64,000 bases of DNA from Phragmites australis (lineage: Eukaryota; Streptophyta; Magnoliopsida; Poales; Poaceae), in assembly GCF_958298935.1 (NCBI RefSeq), contig NC_084942.1, positions 12,097,501 to 12,161,500 of the forward strand, given 5' to 3'. Positions 45,801 through 55,198 of the stretch are shown here, in pieces; positions within the stretch are counted from its first letter, which is position 1; every line of letters begins with the position of its first letter. The position numbers and the translations under genes are program-made. The notes beneath the pieces were generated by a model, which was given only the letters and a program-made list of their open reading frames with translations, did not search any database and was not told the origin of the DNA.

Positions 45801-46830
45801 CAAAAGGACTAGTGGGAGCGCACTTGTGTTTCTGGTCTTATATGTGGATGACATATTATTGATCGGAAATAATATTCCAATGCTCGATGCTGTCAAATCT
45901 TCATTGCAAAAGAGTTTTTCAATGAAAGATTTAGGAGAGGCAGCATACATATTGGGCATAAAGATCTATAGAGATAGGTCGAAAAGACTAATCGGATTAA
46001 GCCAGAGCACGTACATTGACAAGGTATTGAATCGGTTCAATATGCAAGATTCCAAGAAAGGTTTCTTGCCAATGTCACATGGCATCACTCTCAGCAAGAA
46101 TCAATGTCCTAAGACATCTGATGAGCTCGAGAGGATGAGTGTGATCCCGTATGCTTCTGCTATCGGGTCCATCATGTATGCTATGTTTTGTACACGCCCA
46201 GATGTCTCCTATGCTCTAAGTGTTACGAGCAGATATCAATCGAACCCAGGTGAATGTCACTGGGCTATAGTAAAGAGTATCCTCAAGTACATGAGAAGAA
46301 CTAAGGATATGTTCCTAGTCTATGGAGGTGAGGAGGAGCTCGTTGTAAATGGTTACACCGATGCTAGCTTCCAAACCGACAAGGACGACTCGAGATCGCA
46401 GTCTGGTTTTGTGTTCTGCCTCAATGGAGGTGCGGTGAGTTGGAAGAGTTCCAAGCAAGAAACGGTTGCTGATTCCACAACGGAGGCCGAGTATATCGCA
46501 GCTTCGGAAGCTGCAAAAGAGGCTGTTTGGATCAGAAAATTTGTTTCTGAGTTGGGTGTGGTCCCTAGTACGTCCAGTCCAATGGACCTCTATTGTGACA
46601 ATAGTGGTGCCATTGCACAAGCCAAGGAGCCTAGGTCGCACCAGAAGTCCAAGCACATACTTCGGCGCTATCACCTCATTCGAGAGATTATTGATAGAGG
46701 TGATGTAAAGATATGCAAGGTGCACACGGATTCGAATATTGCTGATCCGTTGACGAAGCCTCTCCCACAGCCCAAGCATGAGGCACACTTGAGCTCTATG
46801 GGTATTAGATACTTGCGGGATAGACTCTAG
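42868..46830 (+). CDS. Element K gag-pol polyprotein, 1320 residues, intact
   Basis: One uninterrupted frame starting at the first ATG after the leader. Gag occupies about residues 1-245, with zinc knuckle C253-x2-C256-x4-H261-x4-C266. Protease has the D-T-G active site at 304-306 (WVFDTGSMIHT). Integrase has zinc ligands H440, H445, C471, C474 and catalytic D501, D564, E600, with the last pair 35 residues apart as expected. Reverse transcriptase has D907 (QMDVKTAFLNG) and YVDD at 992-995. RNase H has D1165 (YTDASFQTD), E1206 or E1208 and D1244 (YCDNSGAIA). The protein ends DPLTKPLPQPKHEAHL plus about 20 residues. Protease-integrase-RT-RNase H order defines Ty1/copia. All key residues are present, so the product should be processed into working enzymes; expression is likely driven by the LTR. 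Whether it is transcribed cannot be seen from sequence. Confidence 0.97.
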   Translation: MAPAASNTSSFNLRSILEKEKLSGTNFIDWYRNLRIVLKQEKKEYVLEVPYPDEPADNAPAVDRRAYEKHTNDSLDVSCLMLACMSSELQKQYENRDAHDMIVGLRGMFENQARAERYNTSKSLFACRLTEGSPVSPHVIKMIGYIESLEKLGFPLSPELATDVILQSLPASFEPFILNFHMNSMEKSMAELHGMLKTAEESIKKSSSHVMMVQKDSKKRKRKDKAKTSDEISSSKPKPVGKPKAGPAASDTCHHCHKTGHWRRNCKLYLEELKKKKGSKTSSSGINVIEINLATRPDDSWVFDTGSMIHTCKSLQGLKRTRKCARGELDARVGNGAKVAALAVGVYSLSLPSGLVLELNNCYYIPALGKNIISSSCLEEDGYEFIIKNKCCSIFLNGMLYGNCPLVNGLYILDLEDITIYNIDTKKPRLNDLNPTFVWHCRLGHINEKRMQKLHKDGLLHSFDFESFDTCESCLLGKMTKTPFTGRSERTNELLALVHTDVCGPMSSTARGGFQYFITFTDDFSRYGYIYLMRHKSESFEKFKEFQNEVQNHIGKTIKFLRSDRGGEYLSHEFGDHLRQCGIVPQLTPPGTPQWNGVSERRNRTLLDMVRSMMSQSDLPLSFWGYALETAAFTLNRVPSKAVERTPYEIWTGKRPGLSFLKIWGCEAYVKRLSSDKLTPKSDKCFFVGYPRETKGYYFYNREEVKVFVARNGVFLEKEFLAKRVSGSTVQLEEIREPLESVSAPIEPQLGMQDVAEPVIETPAPRRSERFSRAPERFMFLTTGQRDILLLDNDEPKTYSEAMVGPDSEKWLGAMRSELESMRENQVWNLVDPPDGVKTIECKWVFKKKIDVDGNVHIYKARLVAKGFRQIQGVDYDETFSPVAMLKSIRILLAIAAYFDYEIWQMDVKTAFLNGNLSEDVYMTPPEGFVNPKNAGKICKLQKSIYGLKQASRSWNLRFDEVIKGFGFIKNEEEPCVYKRTSGSALVFLVLYVDDILLIGNNIPMLDAVKSSLQKSFSMKDLGEAAYILGIKIYRDRSKRLIGLSQSTYIDKVLNRFNMQDSKKGFLPMSHGITLSKNQCPKTSDELERMSVIPYASAIGSIMYAMFCTRPDVSYALSVTSRYQSNPGECHWAIVKSILKYMRRTKDMFLVYGGEEELVVNGYTDASFQTDKDDSRSQSGFVFCLNGGAVSWKSSKQETVADSTTEAEYIAASEAAKEAVWIRKFVSELGVVPSTSSPMDLYCDNSGAIAQAKEPRSHQKSKHILRRYHLIREIIDRGDVKICKVHTDSNIADPLTKPLPQPKHEAHLSSMGIRYLRDRL

Positions 46831-47744
46831 TGCATGTGAGAGAATGTGTTCTGTCTATGCTAATGTACTTTTGGATAATTGTTATCTGGTTCCATGAATA
46901 ATTATCATTTACATTGATCAGCAAGTATGTGACTTGTTTGTGAAACTCTTTTTTTTTATGATGTTATTCTAAATAGTTCCTAATCTCATATCATTGTGTG
47001 GGACAATAATGATTTATAGATTAGCACATTTGACTGAATGATGATCATGTTTCATGGATCATAGATATGGAGATATCAAATCAGTAATGTGGACACATGT
47101 TAGAGAACATGATGTTGGATAGACCCACCCTGAGATACTGCTGGGATTGTTATTTTTAATGTGCCATCAGTTGTTATCTCAAATGGTGTACCTACAGAAT
47201 CCTTTGACCTGAGATCATCATTGATTCCAGAATGTGTAGTAACACACTTAGGGGCTTCCAAACGCTATTTCGTAACTGGGTAGTTATAAAGGTTGCTTTC
47301 GGGTATGTTATGAAACATGTCGTGGGATGTGAGTGATCAAGATGGAATTTACCCCTCCTAAATAACGGGAGAGATATCTCTGGGCCCCTCGAGGTAGTTG
47401 GATTGGAAAGTGCATGGCCATGCCAATGTGATTAAAGAGTTAATCATGGTGAATCCACTACTTGATCGAGTGAATGGTCGAGCTATCACAAGGGTGGCAC
47501 GAATCTCGCCTTGAGCTTGACTGGTATCGTGTGGTAAAGGGATTGGTGCATGAGTATATCAAGGTTCAGCCGATATGATCTTTGTGTGCATTCGGGAGTC
47601 AATATGTCCTGCTAGGTACCGCCATTGACTTGCAATTTGGAAAAGGGTTTCCGGATAGCGGCCGTTTACACATGAACCTAACGGGTCACACACTTAAGGG
47701 GATGGAATATAAAACTTGTGCTCACTCTAGTGCAAGTGGGAGAT
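46831..47744 (+). other. Element K 3' untranslated region and polypurine tract
   Basis: About 0.9 kb after the stop without a coding signal. The last bases before the 3' LTR (47732-47744, GCAAGTGGGAGAT) are purine-rich and act as the plus-strand primer. A small frame at 47582-47815 overlaps the LTR and is not convincing. Confidence 0.8.
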
Positions 47745-48301
47745 TGTTGGTAATATGCCCTAGAGGCGATCGAGTTTGCGGATTGGATCTGCTAATGGGC
47801 TTTAATGTTGATTAAAGGACCATTAGGGTTTAGAGTCATAATGGGCTTTAATGTTGATTAAAGGCCCATTAGCGTGCTCTATATAAGAATAGGCAGGGGC
47901 CAAGGCGCAGGGTGTTCTTTAGAAACCCTAGCCGCCTCCTATTCCCGAACTCCCTTCGAAACCCTAGCCGGGCGCGCGGTGCTAGCACACCGGCGCACGG
48001 CGATTCCATCCTTGTACGTGTGGATACCGTGGAGGCGCTGCTACTATTGCGGTGCTGATCTGCTCGGGAGTACTCAGGACGTACCCGCGAGTACTCGGAA
48101 GGTGCTCGGGACGTGCTCGGGACGAGGTTGACGATCGACTACTTGACGCGCACGACGTTGGATTGGTCTGCTCCAACTCTTCTTCCGCTGCACTGCTCGT
48201 CAAGTGGTAACGATTCATGATCCCCTACTCGCATGGCTTCCTGGTTGAATGCGGTAGAGAAAATTTATTTTGTGCTAGCGTAGCCTACCCGCAACCCTTC
48301 A
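47745..48301 (+). mobile_element. Element K 3' LTR (557 bp)
   Basis: Same length as the 5' LTR with one base difference by eye, ends TGTTGG...CTTCA, followed by target duplication CGGGG. Confidence 0.95.
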
Positions 48302-48530
48302 CGGGGGTCACTGTACACCTCCCCGAGCACTCTCTTCCCGGTCACTTAGTCTTCGCAGATCATCGGGGAACCCGGGTACTCGGGGACCACTATTTGTGGC
48401 CCCGAGCGCCCTCTCCCGGGACTTAGTCTTTTTGTACCTCGCGGAGATGAACCCCGTGGGAAGGTGCCACGTGGTGGATTGCTGGCCTGGCCTTGGGATT
48501 CGGGGACCCCTGGTTCCTGATTCACCGACA

Positions 48531-48545
48531 GCAGCCCCCGGGCCC
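48531..48545 (-). promoter_or_regulatory. Element E polypurine tract
   Basis: On the minus strand GGGCCCGGGGGCTGC abuts the TGTCGGTG start of the 3' LTR. G-rich tracts ending in GCTGC or GCTAC before TGTCGG are usual in this element type. Confidence 0.7.
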
Positions 48546-48908
48546 ATTGGCAGGCGATGGCCCAGAGACTACGGATGGGGCCTTCGTCGTCATCGAGGCT
48601 GAACCCAGCATCGACGCCATGTGGTGTGTTTTTAGGCGCTGGCCTCTCCGACCCAGGTTTCTGGTACGGCCCAACGGGGAGCCGAGCGGACGCGCGTCCA
48701 GCCGACTCCCGAGGCACGTGATAACAAGGCGGGCGGCGCGTGATAACGAGGCAGGCGGCGCGCGTGGCAACCGCGCAGATCGAGGGTAGTGCGCCTGGCA
48801 ACCGCTGACAACCGCGCGGCCCGAGGGAGATTCGCCTGCCGGTTGTGGCGGTCGAGGAAGTTTTTTCGCCGAGCGCGCCACGGCAGGCGACCTTTGAATT
48901 TCCTAGGG

Positions 48909-48916
48909 TATAAAAG
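48909..48916 (+). promoter_or_regulatory. TATA box of the element E antisense gene
   Basis: TATAAAAG in CCTAGGGTATAAAAGGGAGG, on the plus strand, 160 bases upstream of the ATG at 49069. It lies in the internal region, not in the LTR. Element D has the equivalent at 28062-28069. Confidence 0.65.
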
Positions 48917-49068
48917 GGAGGGGGAGCGAACCGCCCCCCTCTTTACGCCTTTGCGATCAAGTGTTTTCCTTCTTCTTCTTCCTTGCGCTCGTGAGCTCTC
49001 GCCCTCCCTTAGACGATCAGCACACCTTTCTTCCCCCTCCGTCCCAACACATCCCCCACCCCGACACA

Positions 49069-52000
49069 ATGCCAAGAGCGGGAGGTAGCCGCCGCGACAA
49101 GACACCCGACAGCATTCTACCGGAGTCCCGGTATGTCAACGAGGAGGCGGCGGACAGAGTGCGGAAGATGATGGTGCCCGAGGGCCAGCGGGAGGCCTCG
49201 GTGGTGAGGCCAGTGAGCTACCCGCCAGTCACGAACCGGCCGGAGCGCGTCATCATCTTCATCTAATTCGTGGCGGCCGGGCTGATGCCGCCGTTCTCCA
49301 CCTTCTTCCTCCAGATCCTCGACACCTTCAGAATTCAGATGGCGCACCTCAGCCTGAACTCGGTGGTCATTCTGGCGATCTTCGCACCGTCCGTGGTGCT
49401 ATTCTGCCACTTCTTCGTCCTGCGGCCGGCCGGGAAGAAGAAAGGCTACTCCACCGTGGACGTCGCCGGCTGCTGCAACTTCCGGCTGCGGGACGGCTTG
49501 ACGGAGGTGTACATCCCCCAGGTGCTGTGGAGCAAATGGGAGGATTGGCGGCGCGACTGGGTCTACGTCGACGTCAGCCCCCACGACTGCCTTACGCTGC
49601 CGGAGGTGGTGGTGGAACCCCAGAGATCGATCTGGGAGACCCTGCTGGTGGAGGACGAGCGGATGCGGTCAGTGCTGAACCACGTTGATGTCCTGCGCTA
49701 GGCGGGGTTGACGTCGGTGATGGTGGTGGCGAACTACATGCGCCGCCGCCTGGCGCCGCTACGGGAGCGGGCCCGCCCCCACTGGATGTACACCGAGCCC
49801 CAAGACATCACCAGGACCCAGATCGGCAAGGACTGGGACCTGGACGATGCTGCGTTGGCGGGCCTGCTCCGGGTGGTGACCGGTGTCGAGGACCTGACCC
49901 GGGCGGTGCTATCCCGGGAGCAGTTGGCGCTCTGCGCGGACCCGGGGCTGGCAGCACTGCATGCGACGCTGCCTGAGTTCGACACCCAGGGCACCGGAAC
50001 CCCGGGACTATCCAGATCCCCAGGGTAGTGAGGAGACCGGCTACGCTCCGAGGGCTTCCGACGGGGACGCCGCCAGTAGCAGGCCGCAGGCAAGCGGTAG
50101 GGGGGCCACGGGTGGCCGGGCGCAGACCAGCGGCACGGGTGCCGCGGGCAGCAAGCTGTAGGCCGGTCGTGAGGCTGCCGTAGGCAGTAGCCATTAGGCA
50201 GGCGGAAGCAGCGCCACCGGCAGTGGAGCGGCGGCCGCGCCGGGGGACAAAGGAAAGCACCCCCGGGCGTTCGTGCCTACGCCGACATCCTCGTCGTCGC
50301 CGTCCCCTCCACGGCCGTGGCCGTCGGCGAGTGGCACGATGGAGGGGGGCCGGGGCGGCCAGTCGTCTAGCGCGGGGTCCTCGATGGACACGAGGTCCGG
50401 GGCTCTGGAACCGGAGACCAAGGCCGACGCTCGAGCAGGTCTACAGCGAGTGCCCAAGCCGGCCCGCCGCCGGTGACGGGTACTTCAGCGGGGGCAAGGC
50501 CCCGGGCGCCGAAGCCCAGAGACCAAGGCCGGCACGAGAGCGCGTCTACAGCGACTGCCCAAGCTGGCCCGCCGCGAGAGACGGGCTCCGCGGTGGCCCC
50601 GCAGAGCCCCTTGCCGAAGAGGCGAAGGGAAGATTCTGGGCCGATGCCGTCGGTCCCAGACTTCAAGATCCCGGAATCGCGTTGGCAATACCGAAGTCCA
50701 AAGACTACGTAAGTTTCTTCTTTTCCCCGAGCATGTTTCACCCGAAGTGAGTTGGGGACTAACTTGTGTTTTCTTTCAGGCTGCCGAGGGACACCGCCGG
50801 AGACCAGGGACGGCCGGAGGCACCAAGGGCTGCTCCTGCCCCCGAGCTGAGCGCACCAGCCGAGCCGGAGCCACGGAGCTCACCGGCCGAGCAAGAGCCG
50901 CTGGCGCCGCCCTGCCCCGAACCGATGGCAGAGGCCGCGCCCGAGCAGCCGGAGCCAGGCGAGCCCGCCCCGAGCGCTTCGAGGATGGGGCGGACGGCCT
51001 CAGCGAGGGCGGTGCCGACGGGGCAGCAATCGGGGACACCGAGCGCCGTGGCAGAGGGGGCTCGCAGGGGACCCAGCGCCCTGTCGTCGTCCAGCCGGGC
51101 CACAGAACCCCTCCCAGACGTGCTAAGAAGCACCCGGGAGGTGATTGAGCGGTTGGAGGCGGCCGTGGCGGGGGAGCGGGTGCAGCTTCAGGCGGATCAC
51201 ACCGCCCTCGTTGAGGAGAGGGAGCGGCTAGCGGAGGTCAGCCGGCTTTTGGAGGCCCGCGTCGCCGCGGCCCGTGCCGCCCATGAGAGGGAAAGGTGCG
51301 TGATAGACGCGGAGCGGGCGACCCTGGACAAAGTGTGTGAGGAGGCCATCGCCGCGCAAGAAGACGCTAGCCGCCAGGGTGAGATATCACGGCGGCGGGC
51401 CACCGAGCTACTCGCGAGGGAGCGACTAGTGCGGGATCGGGAGGATGCCATCCTGCCGCGTGAGAAGGCGATGGAGGCCTCCCATGCAGACTTAGCCCGC
51501 TAGAAGGATGAGGTCGAGTGGAGCCGCGCTGAAGTCCACTGTCAGGAGGAGGACATCGCGATCCGCGAGACCGACATCGGCATCACGGCGATGGCTCTGA
51601 CTCTCCGGTAAATGGAGGCTGCTATGGCATCAGCGGCTCTAACTGCTCGGGAGGAGCAGGCCGCCTAGTGGGAGTAGGAGCTGACTGCTTGGGAGCAGGC
51701 CCTCTCTGCCCTCGCTGAGCAGGTGAAGCAGAAGCAAGCCGAAGTCTCGGCGCCCGTCGTCGTCCCGACCAGCACGGCCGAGGGACTGAGCTTCAAGGAG
51801 CGGCTGCAGATCTTGAAGGACGAGCTCGAGACTGTTAACGCCGAGCGGACCAACATGAAGCTGATGATTTGAGACATCCTTCGGCAGGCACGGAGGTCCG
51901 TGAGGGTGGCCAGGCTCAGGCGAGTCTACGTGGGCGAGAAGGGGATGGAGTGAGCAACCATCAGCCACATCGCCCTCGGCTTCGAGGAGATCAACCGGTG

Positions 52001-52295
52001 ACTCAAGGTGCTTCCCCAGGCCGTGCAGAAGTTAGCCGCCCAGGAAGGGCGTGGTTTGGCCCAAGCAGTGGCCGAGCACGTCCTAGCCTGCTACCAGAGC
52101 GGGGACCCAAACTTCTCGCTGGAGATATCTCGGGAAGGGGTGGTCGAGGCCGAGGAGGAGGCCGCCCAGGAGGCTGTCCGGGGTGTTGTCGTCGAGGTGG
52201 CAGCTTGCTTCATGCGGGAGCCGCCTCTGCTGTCAGACGCTGGCAGCAGCGACGAGGACTCCTCGCCGCCTCCCGAGCCCACCGACTCAGATTAG
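49069..52295 (+). pseudogene. Element E antisense accessory gene (Tat aORF), spliced, with stops
   Basis: Starts MPRAGGSRRDKTPDSILPES at 49069. One frame continues through two in-frame stops (49264 TAA, 49699 TAG) to 50028 and holds the 'putative gypsy type transposon' (Transposase_28) domain: FVAAGLMPPFSTFFLQILD, QMAHLSLNSVVILAIFAPSV, VVLFCHFFVLRPAGKKKGYS. A Pro/Gly/Arg/Ala-rich low-complexity part with two frame changes follows (50030-50708). An intron (50709-50779) joins this to a second exon with a Pro-rich start and a long coiled coil (about 51090-51500; RLEAAVAGERVQLQADHTAL). The frame then continues through further stops to an acidic end at 52295 (SSDEDSSPPPEPTDSD). Most stops fit C-to-T changes. 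The family is known in Tat elements; its role is unknown. Confidence 0.8.
50709..50779 (+). other. 71-bp spliceosomal intron in the element E antisense gene
   Basis: Donor GTAAGT at 50709 (ACTAC|GTAAGTTTC) and acceptor TTTTCTTTCAG ending at 50779. Exon 1 is in frame 1 and would meet a stop (TAA at 50710) if unspliced. Removing the intron makes the codon AC-G and continues in the open frame L-P-R-D-T-A-G. A pyrimidine-rich stretch precedes the acceptor. Confidence 0.75.
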
Positions 52296-53636
52296 GCTTT
52301 TGTACTTTTCTTTTTCTTTGACTTGATGTAAATATGGGAGTGATCCCTCAGAATGGCTGTCCTTTTTTAATATAATTGAAGCCTTTCTTTGGGGTCGCAA
52401 CTCCAGTGTTCTCTTTGATGCTTGATGAAGTCTTTGTTCTTTTCACTTGATGTCCCGAGGAGTACTTAGTTGGACCGAGCCCAACCTTTCCCTCCCCGAG
52501 AACGAAGTCACCCCGACCACTCATCGCCCGAGTAGTGAGGCCGTCTTCGTGCGTTCAGCCCCCGAGCCCTCACGAGTCCGCAGTGGCTAAGTCAACAGAC
52601 AAAGGCACGAACTTCCTTGCTCGGGAGATAGGTTAATCCAGCACGGGGCACGCCACGACTAGTGAACGCTTTCCCATTTTGCGACCACTCAAACAAGTAG
52701 ACCGAATACGCGTGCGGGCGGAAATGCGACCAAGAGTCCTCACGGTTTGGTGGTGCACGGGCTAGGACGGACCGGACCGAGCACCAACAGCCTGCCCCAA
52801 GGGTCTAGGCTCCCGACTACTCTTTGCTCGAGCGGTAGGATTACCTGAGAACCCTAGAGGCTCGGTAGTGCCCGGGGTACTTTCAAGCGGACCGACCACC
52901 ATGACCACCATGAAGGACTTCGGTCAGACATTACCGTTCACACGGTACACCTTTCTACTGTTCGTTCTGTCGTTCCGGGAAAAGCGGACATGTGGGTAGG
53001 GTTTTGTGCGCGAGGAGGCCATCTCGCCGAGCAGATTAGAATACGAGGGCCCCGAGGATAACTCAGGAACAGTAGATTGCTGAATGTAAATTCGGATGAC
53101 TTTAACCACTCACCGGACAGCTGCCAGCTTTTCGGCCGACCGATCCAGGAGAGGTATGCGCTCCGAGCTCGGGGTGCCCGGGAACTTGGTTCCTTCGGTC
53201 GGAGCGCCCGAGCACTGGGAAGCATGATGGGGAGCCCGGGGCTAGGCGATCCCGACCACTCATGCCCGAGCAGTAGGACTACCTGAGGACCCCTAGGCCC
53301 GAGCAGCGACCTAGGCACTGAGGCCCTCGCGGTCGAGCTGCTTTTGCTCTCGGTTGTTGATCTGTGATTTAAGAAATTAGAAAGATTCTTTGTTTGGTGC
53401 ACTCTGTTAGTGCGGTACTCATTATAGACTGCTCTCATTTTCGAATCGAGACCTCTTGAATACCCGGACTGGCGAACTATACAGGCAGAGGCATAACCCA
53501 GAGGTCCTATGGCTTGGTGGGGCCCGGGCATGACAGACCAGACCGAGCACCGACAGCCCACCCCCGGGGCCTAAGCTCCGGACTACTCTTTGCTCGAGCG
53601 ATAGGATTACCCAAGAACCCAGAGGCTCAGTAATAT
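52296..53636. other. Element E spacer with dispersed direct repeats
   Basis: The 3' flank of the antisense gene has a T-rich stretch, then GC-rich non-coding DNA. A block of about 120 bases (GACCGAGCACC, then ACTACTCTTTGCTCGAGCG, GGATTACC, AGAGGCTC) occurs at about 52760-52875 and again at 53535-53632. A partial third copy lies near 53250-53300 (ACCACTCATGCCCGAGCAG). I find no convincing frame. Confidence 0.6.
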
Positions 53637-54613
53637 GAACAAGGGTTCCCGATCTTCCGAAAGGTTCTGGTAACTCTCGATTTGGTGGAAACGAGACACA
53701 AGTCGATCCGGCTTCCGAACAACACGATCCGAAACCCCGCAATCGCAGCACCACGTCTCCTCTGGTTATCAACCGGCGTTGCACGGTTGACCTCACCAAG
53801 AAGGCTAAAATCCTTGCCTGCGAATCGAAGAACACAAGCAAGAACAAGGAAGAATGCAACCAAATTGCAGATGAATGATTAATCTCACGAGTTGGGGTCT
53901 CACAAACCGACGAAACGGCGAAACTGTTCTTGACAGAATAATCTAAGCAAAACCCAACCCTAATTAGGGTGGCGGCTACTGTATATAAAGGATTAGGGTC
54001 GGCCAAGGACCCCTAGATGCGTCCCTAATGGACTCCAACACGATACATGGCCCAACGGACCAAAAACGGTGACGCAGCACCGGGACAGATTCTGGACGCT
54101 GACTTGTTTCGACGTTTCCCGTTGACTCGGAAGGAATTTGGACCTCAAACCAACGCCATTGGTTTCCTTATGAAATTATCTTTCCAACCATATGTGAATC
54201 GTCGAAAACGGAGTCCGGATGCGTCCTGGGCGTCCGTTTTATTGCTCGCTGGTCCTGGAGGCCGAGGCTGATTCGGACTCGAGTTGGACTGGACCTCCTG
54301 CTGTTGTTGGACGTCCTAGCTGCTCCTCCACGCCTCCAAGCCTTCCTCTATGTGTTTCCTTGTCCTCTCCATGATTCCTAAACAACACATAATCATTAGG
54401 TAGTAATCTATTCTCAAAATTATATAAAGAGTTGCTTAGGAACGAGCTCACCTCTAAATTTAATTGTCGTGCGCGAGCTCTTGTGATTGGACCTTGAAAG
54501 TTCAATGGAGGATCATTGTATGTATCCGAGGGAGTGATGTCCTCATCACTCAGTGATGCCGAGGCACTTCCATGACACCGAACACCACAACCTACCACGA
54601 CAGATGTAGGTCA
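53637..54613 (-). mobile_element. Fragment N: 3' end of another Ty3/gypsy element (pol tail plus LTR)
   Basis: A minus-strand frame at 54239-54598 contains PPLNFQGPITRARARQLNLE, the conserved tail that closes gag-pol in several plant chromoviruses. Downstream on the same strand a candidate LTR runs from 54040 (TGTTGGAGTCC) to 53637 (CCCTTGTTCA), 404 bp, with a TATA-like TTTATATACAG near 53977-53987. It interrupts the E sequence, whose repeat block breaks off after AGAGGCTCAG. The rest of N is missing. Confidence 0.6.
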
Positions 54614-54815
54614 GCGGCAATTGCCTACACGCATACCAATCGGGATTCTTTTATCAACGGGGAAAATGAGAGAGCAAGTTTTTCTCGCACAATCGAGCAT
54701 CTCACCAGATAGATTAAACATATGGTTTCCAGGAAAAGCAAAATTTGAAATAGAACTGGACATTGATAACATATATATTGATAATTTTTTACAAGACTGG
54801 GTGACTTACCCGGTT
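54614..54815. other. AT-rich island of unknown origin
   Basis: About 200 bases, much richer in A and T than the GC-rich E sequence around them, between fragment N and the end of E's integrase. A plus-strand frame from 54621 is open throughout (contains NIWFPGKAKFEIELDIDNIY and DNFLQDWVTYPV), but I recognise no protein. It may be part of N's insertion, filler at a repair junction, or organellar or other foreign DNA. Confidence 0.4.
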
Positions 54816-55177
54816 AGTGATAGCCCCCGGCCAACTTGGGCGGGGGGGGGGGGGAGCCCCCGACCTGGTTGGTCCAAGCACGCATATGCCACATACAGAT
54901 AGAACTTGCACAAGTTCTCGATGTTCCACGCATTGGGGAGTAGTTGCCCGTCCTCTGCAGGCAGCCGAAAAGAGCCTTCTCGCGGGACACCGATCACAGT
55001 AAAGGGGCCTTCCCACATAGGGGACAGTTTATTCCTTCCTTCGCGCGATTGGACGCGTCGGAGAACTAGATCCCCCACCTCGAGAGACCGGGCCCAGATG
55101 TGACACTGATGATAGCGCCGCAGGCTTTGCTGGTAGCGGGCTGCTCGGACGGCGGCACGCCGCCGGCGCTCTTCCAA
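54806..55177 (-). pseudogene. Element E integrase C-terminal region
   Basis: Minus-strand frame with SLEVGDLVLRRVQSREGRNK and LSPMWEGPFTVIGVPREGSF, the SH3-like DNA-binding end of gypsy integrases. It then has NIENLCKFYLYVAYA and a proline-rich tail crossing a 13-base G/C run (54842-54854) to a stop. Separated from the integrase core by a frame change around 55180. Confidence 0.75.
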
Positions 55178-55198
55178 GTAGTTGACGTCGTCGCGCCT

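Larger units (their letters stand above)
40879..48301 (+). mobile_element. Element K: complete Ty1/copia element (BARE/Angela-like), probably young
   Basis: 7423 bp on the plus strand: 557-bp LTRs (40879-41435 and 47745-48301) that differ at one position by eye, and perfect 5-bp target duplication CGGGG (40874-40878 and 48302-48306). It has a tRNA-Met primer site, a 1.4-kb leader, one uninterrupted polyprotein and a polypurine tract. The LTR start TGTTGGTAATATGCCCTAG resembles BARE/WIS/Angela LTRs, which is the reason for the lineage guess. It sits inside a hairpin repeat of E's LTR. It is the only element here with all parts intact. Confidence 0.95.
39820..48530 (-). mobile_element. Element E 3' LTR, split by element K
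   Basis: Plus-strand ends TGTCGGAGGG (39820) and CACCGACA (48530) form the inverted TGTCGG...CCGACA termini. Without K and one copy of its target duplication it is 1283 bp. It contains a segment (about 39900-40370) absent from the 5' LTR, with a TATA-like TATTTAAGG on the minus strand near 40085-40093. An array of 75-bp hairpin repeats follows (40560-40878, resuming 48307-48420). Confidence 0.85.

Noticed and set aside
52938..53561. 207-codon minus-strand ORF in E's spacer
   Set aside because: It is made of the dispersed repeat blocks, shows no domain, and its partner repeats do not keep the frame.
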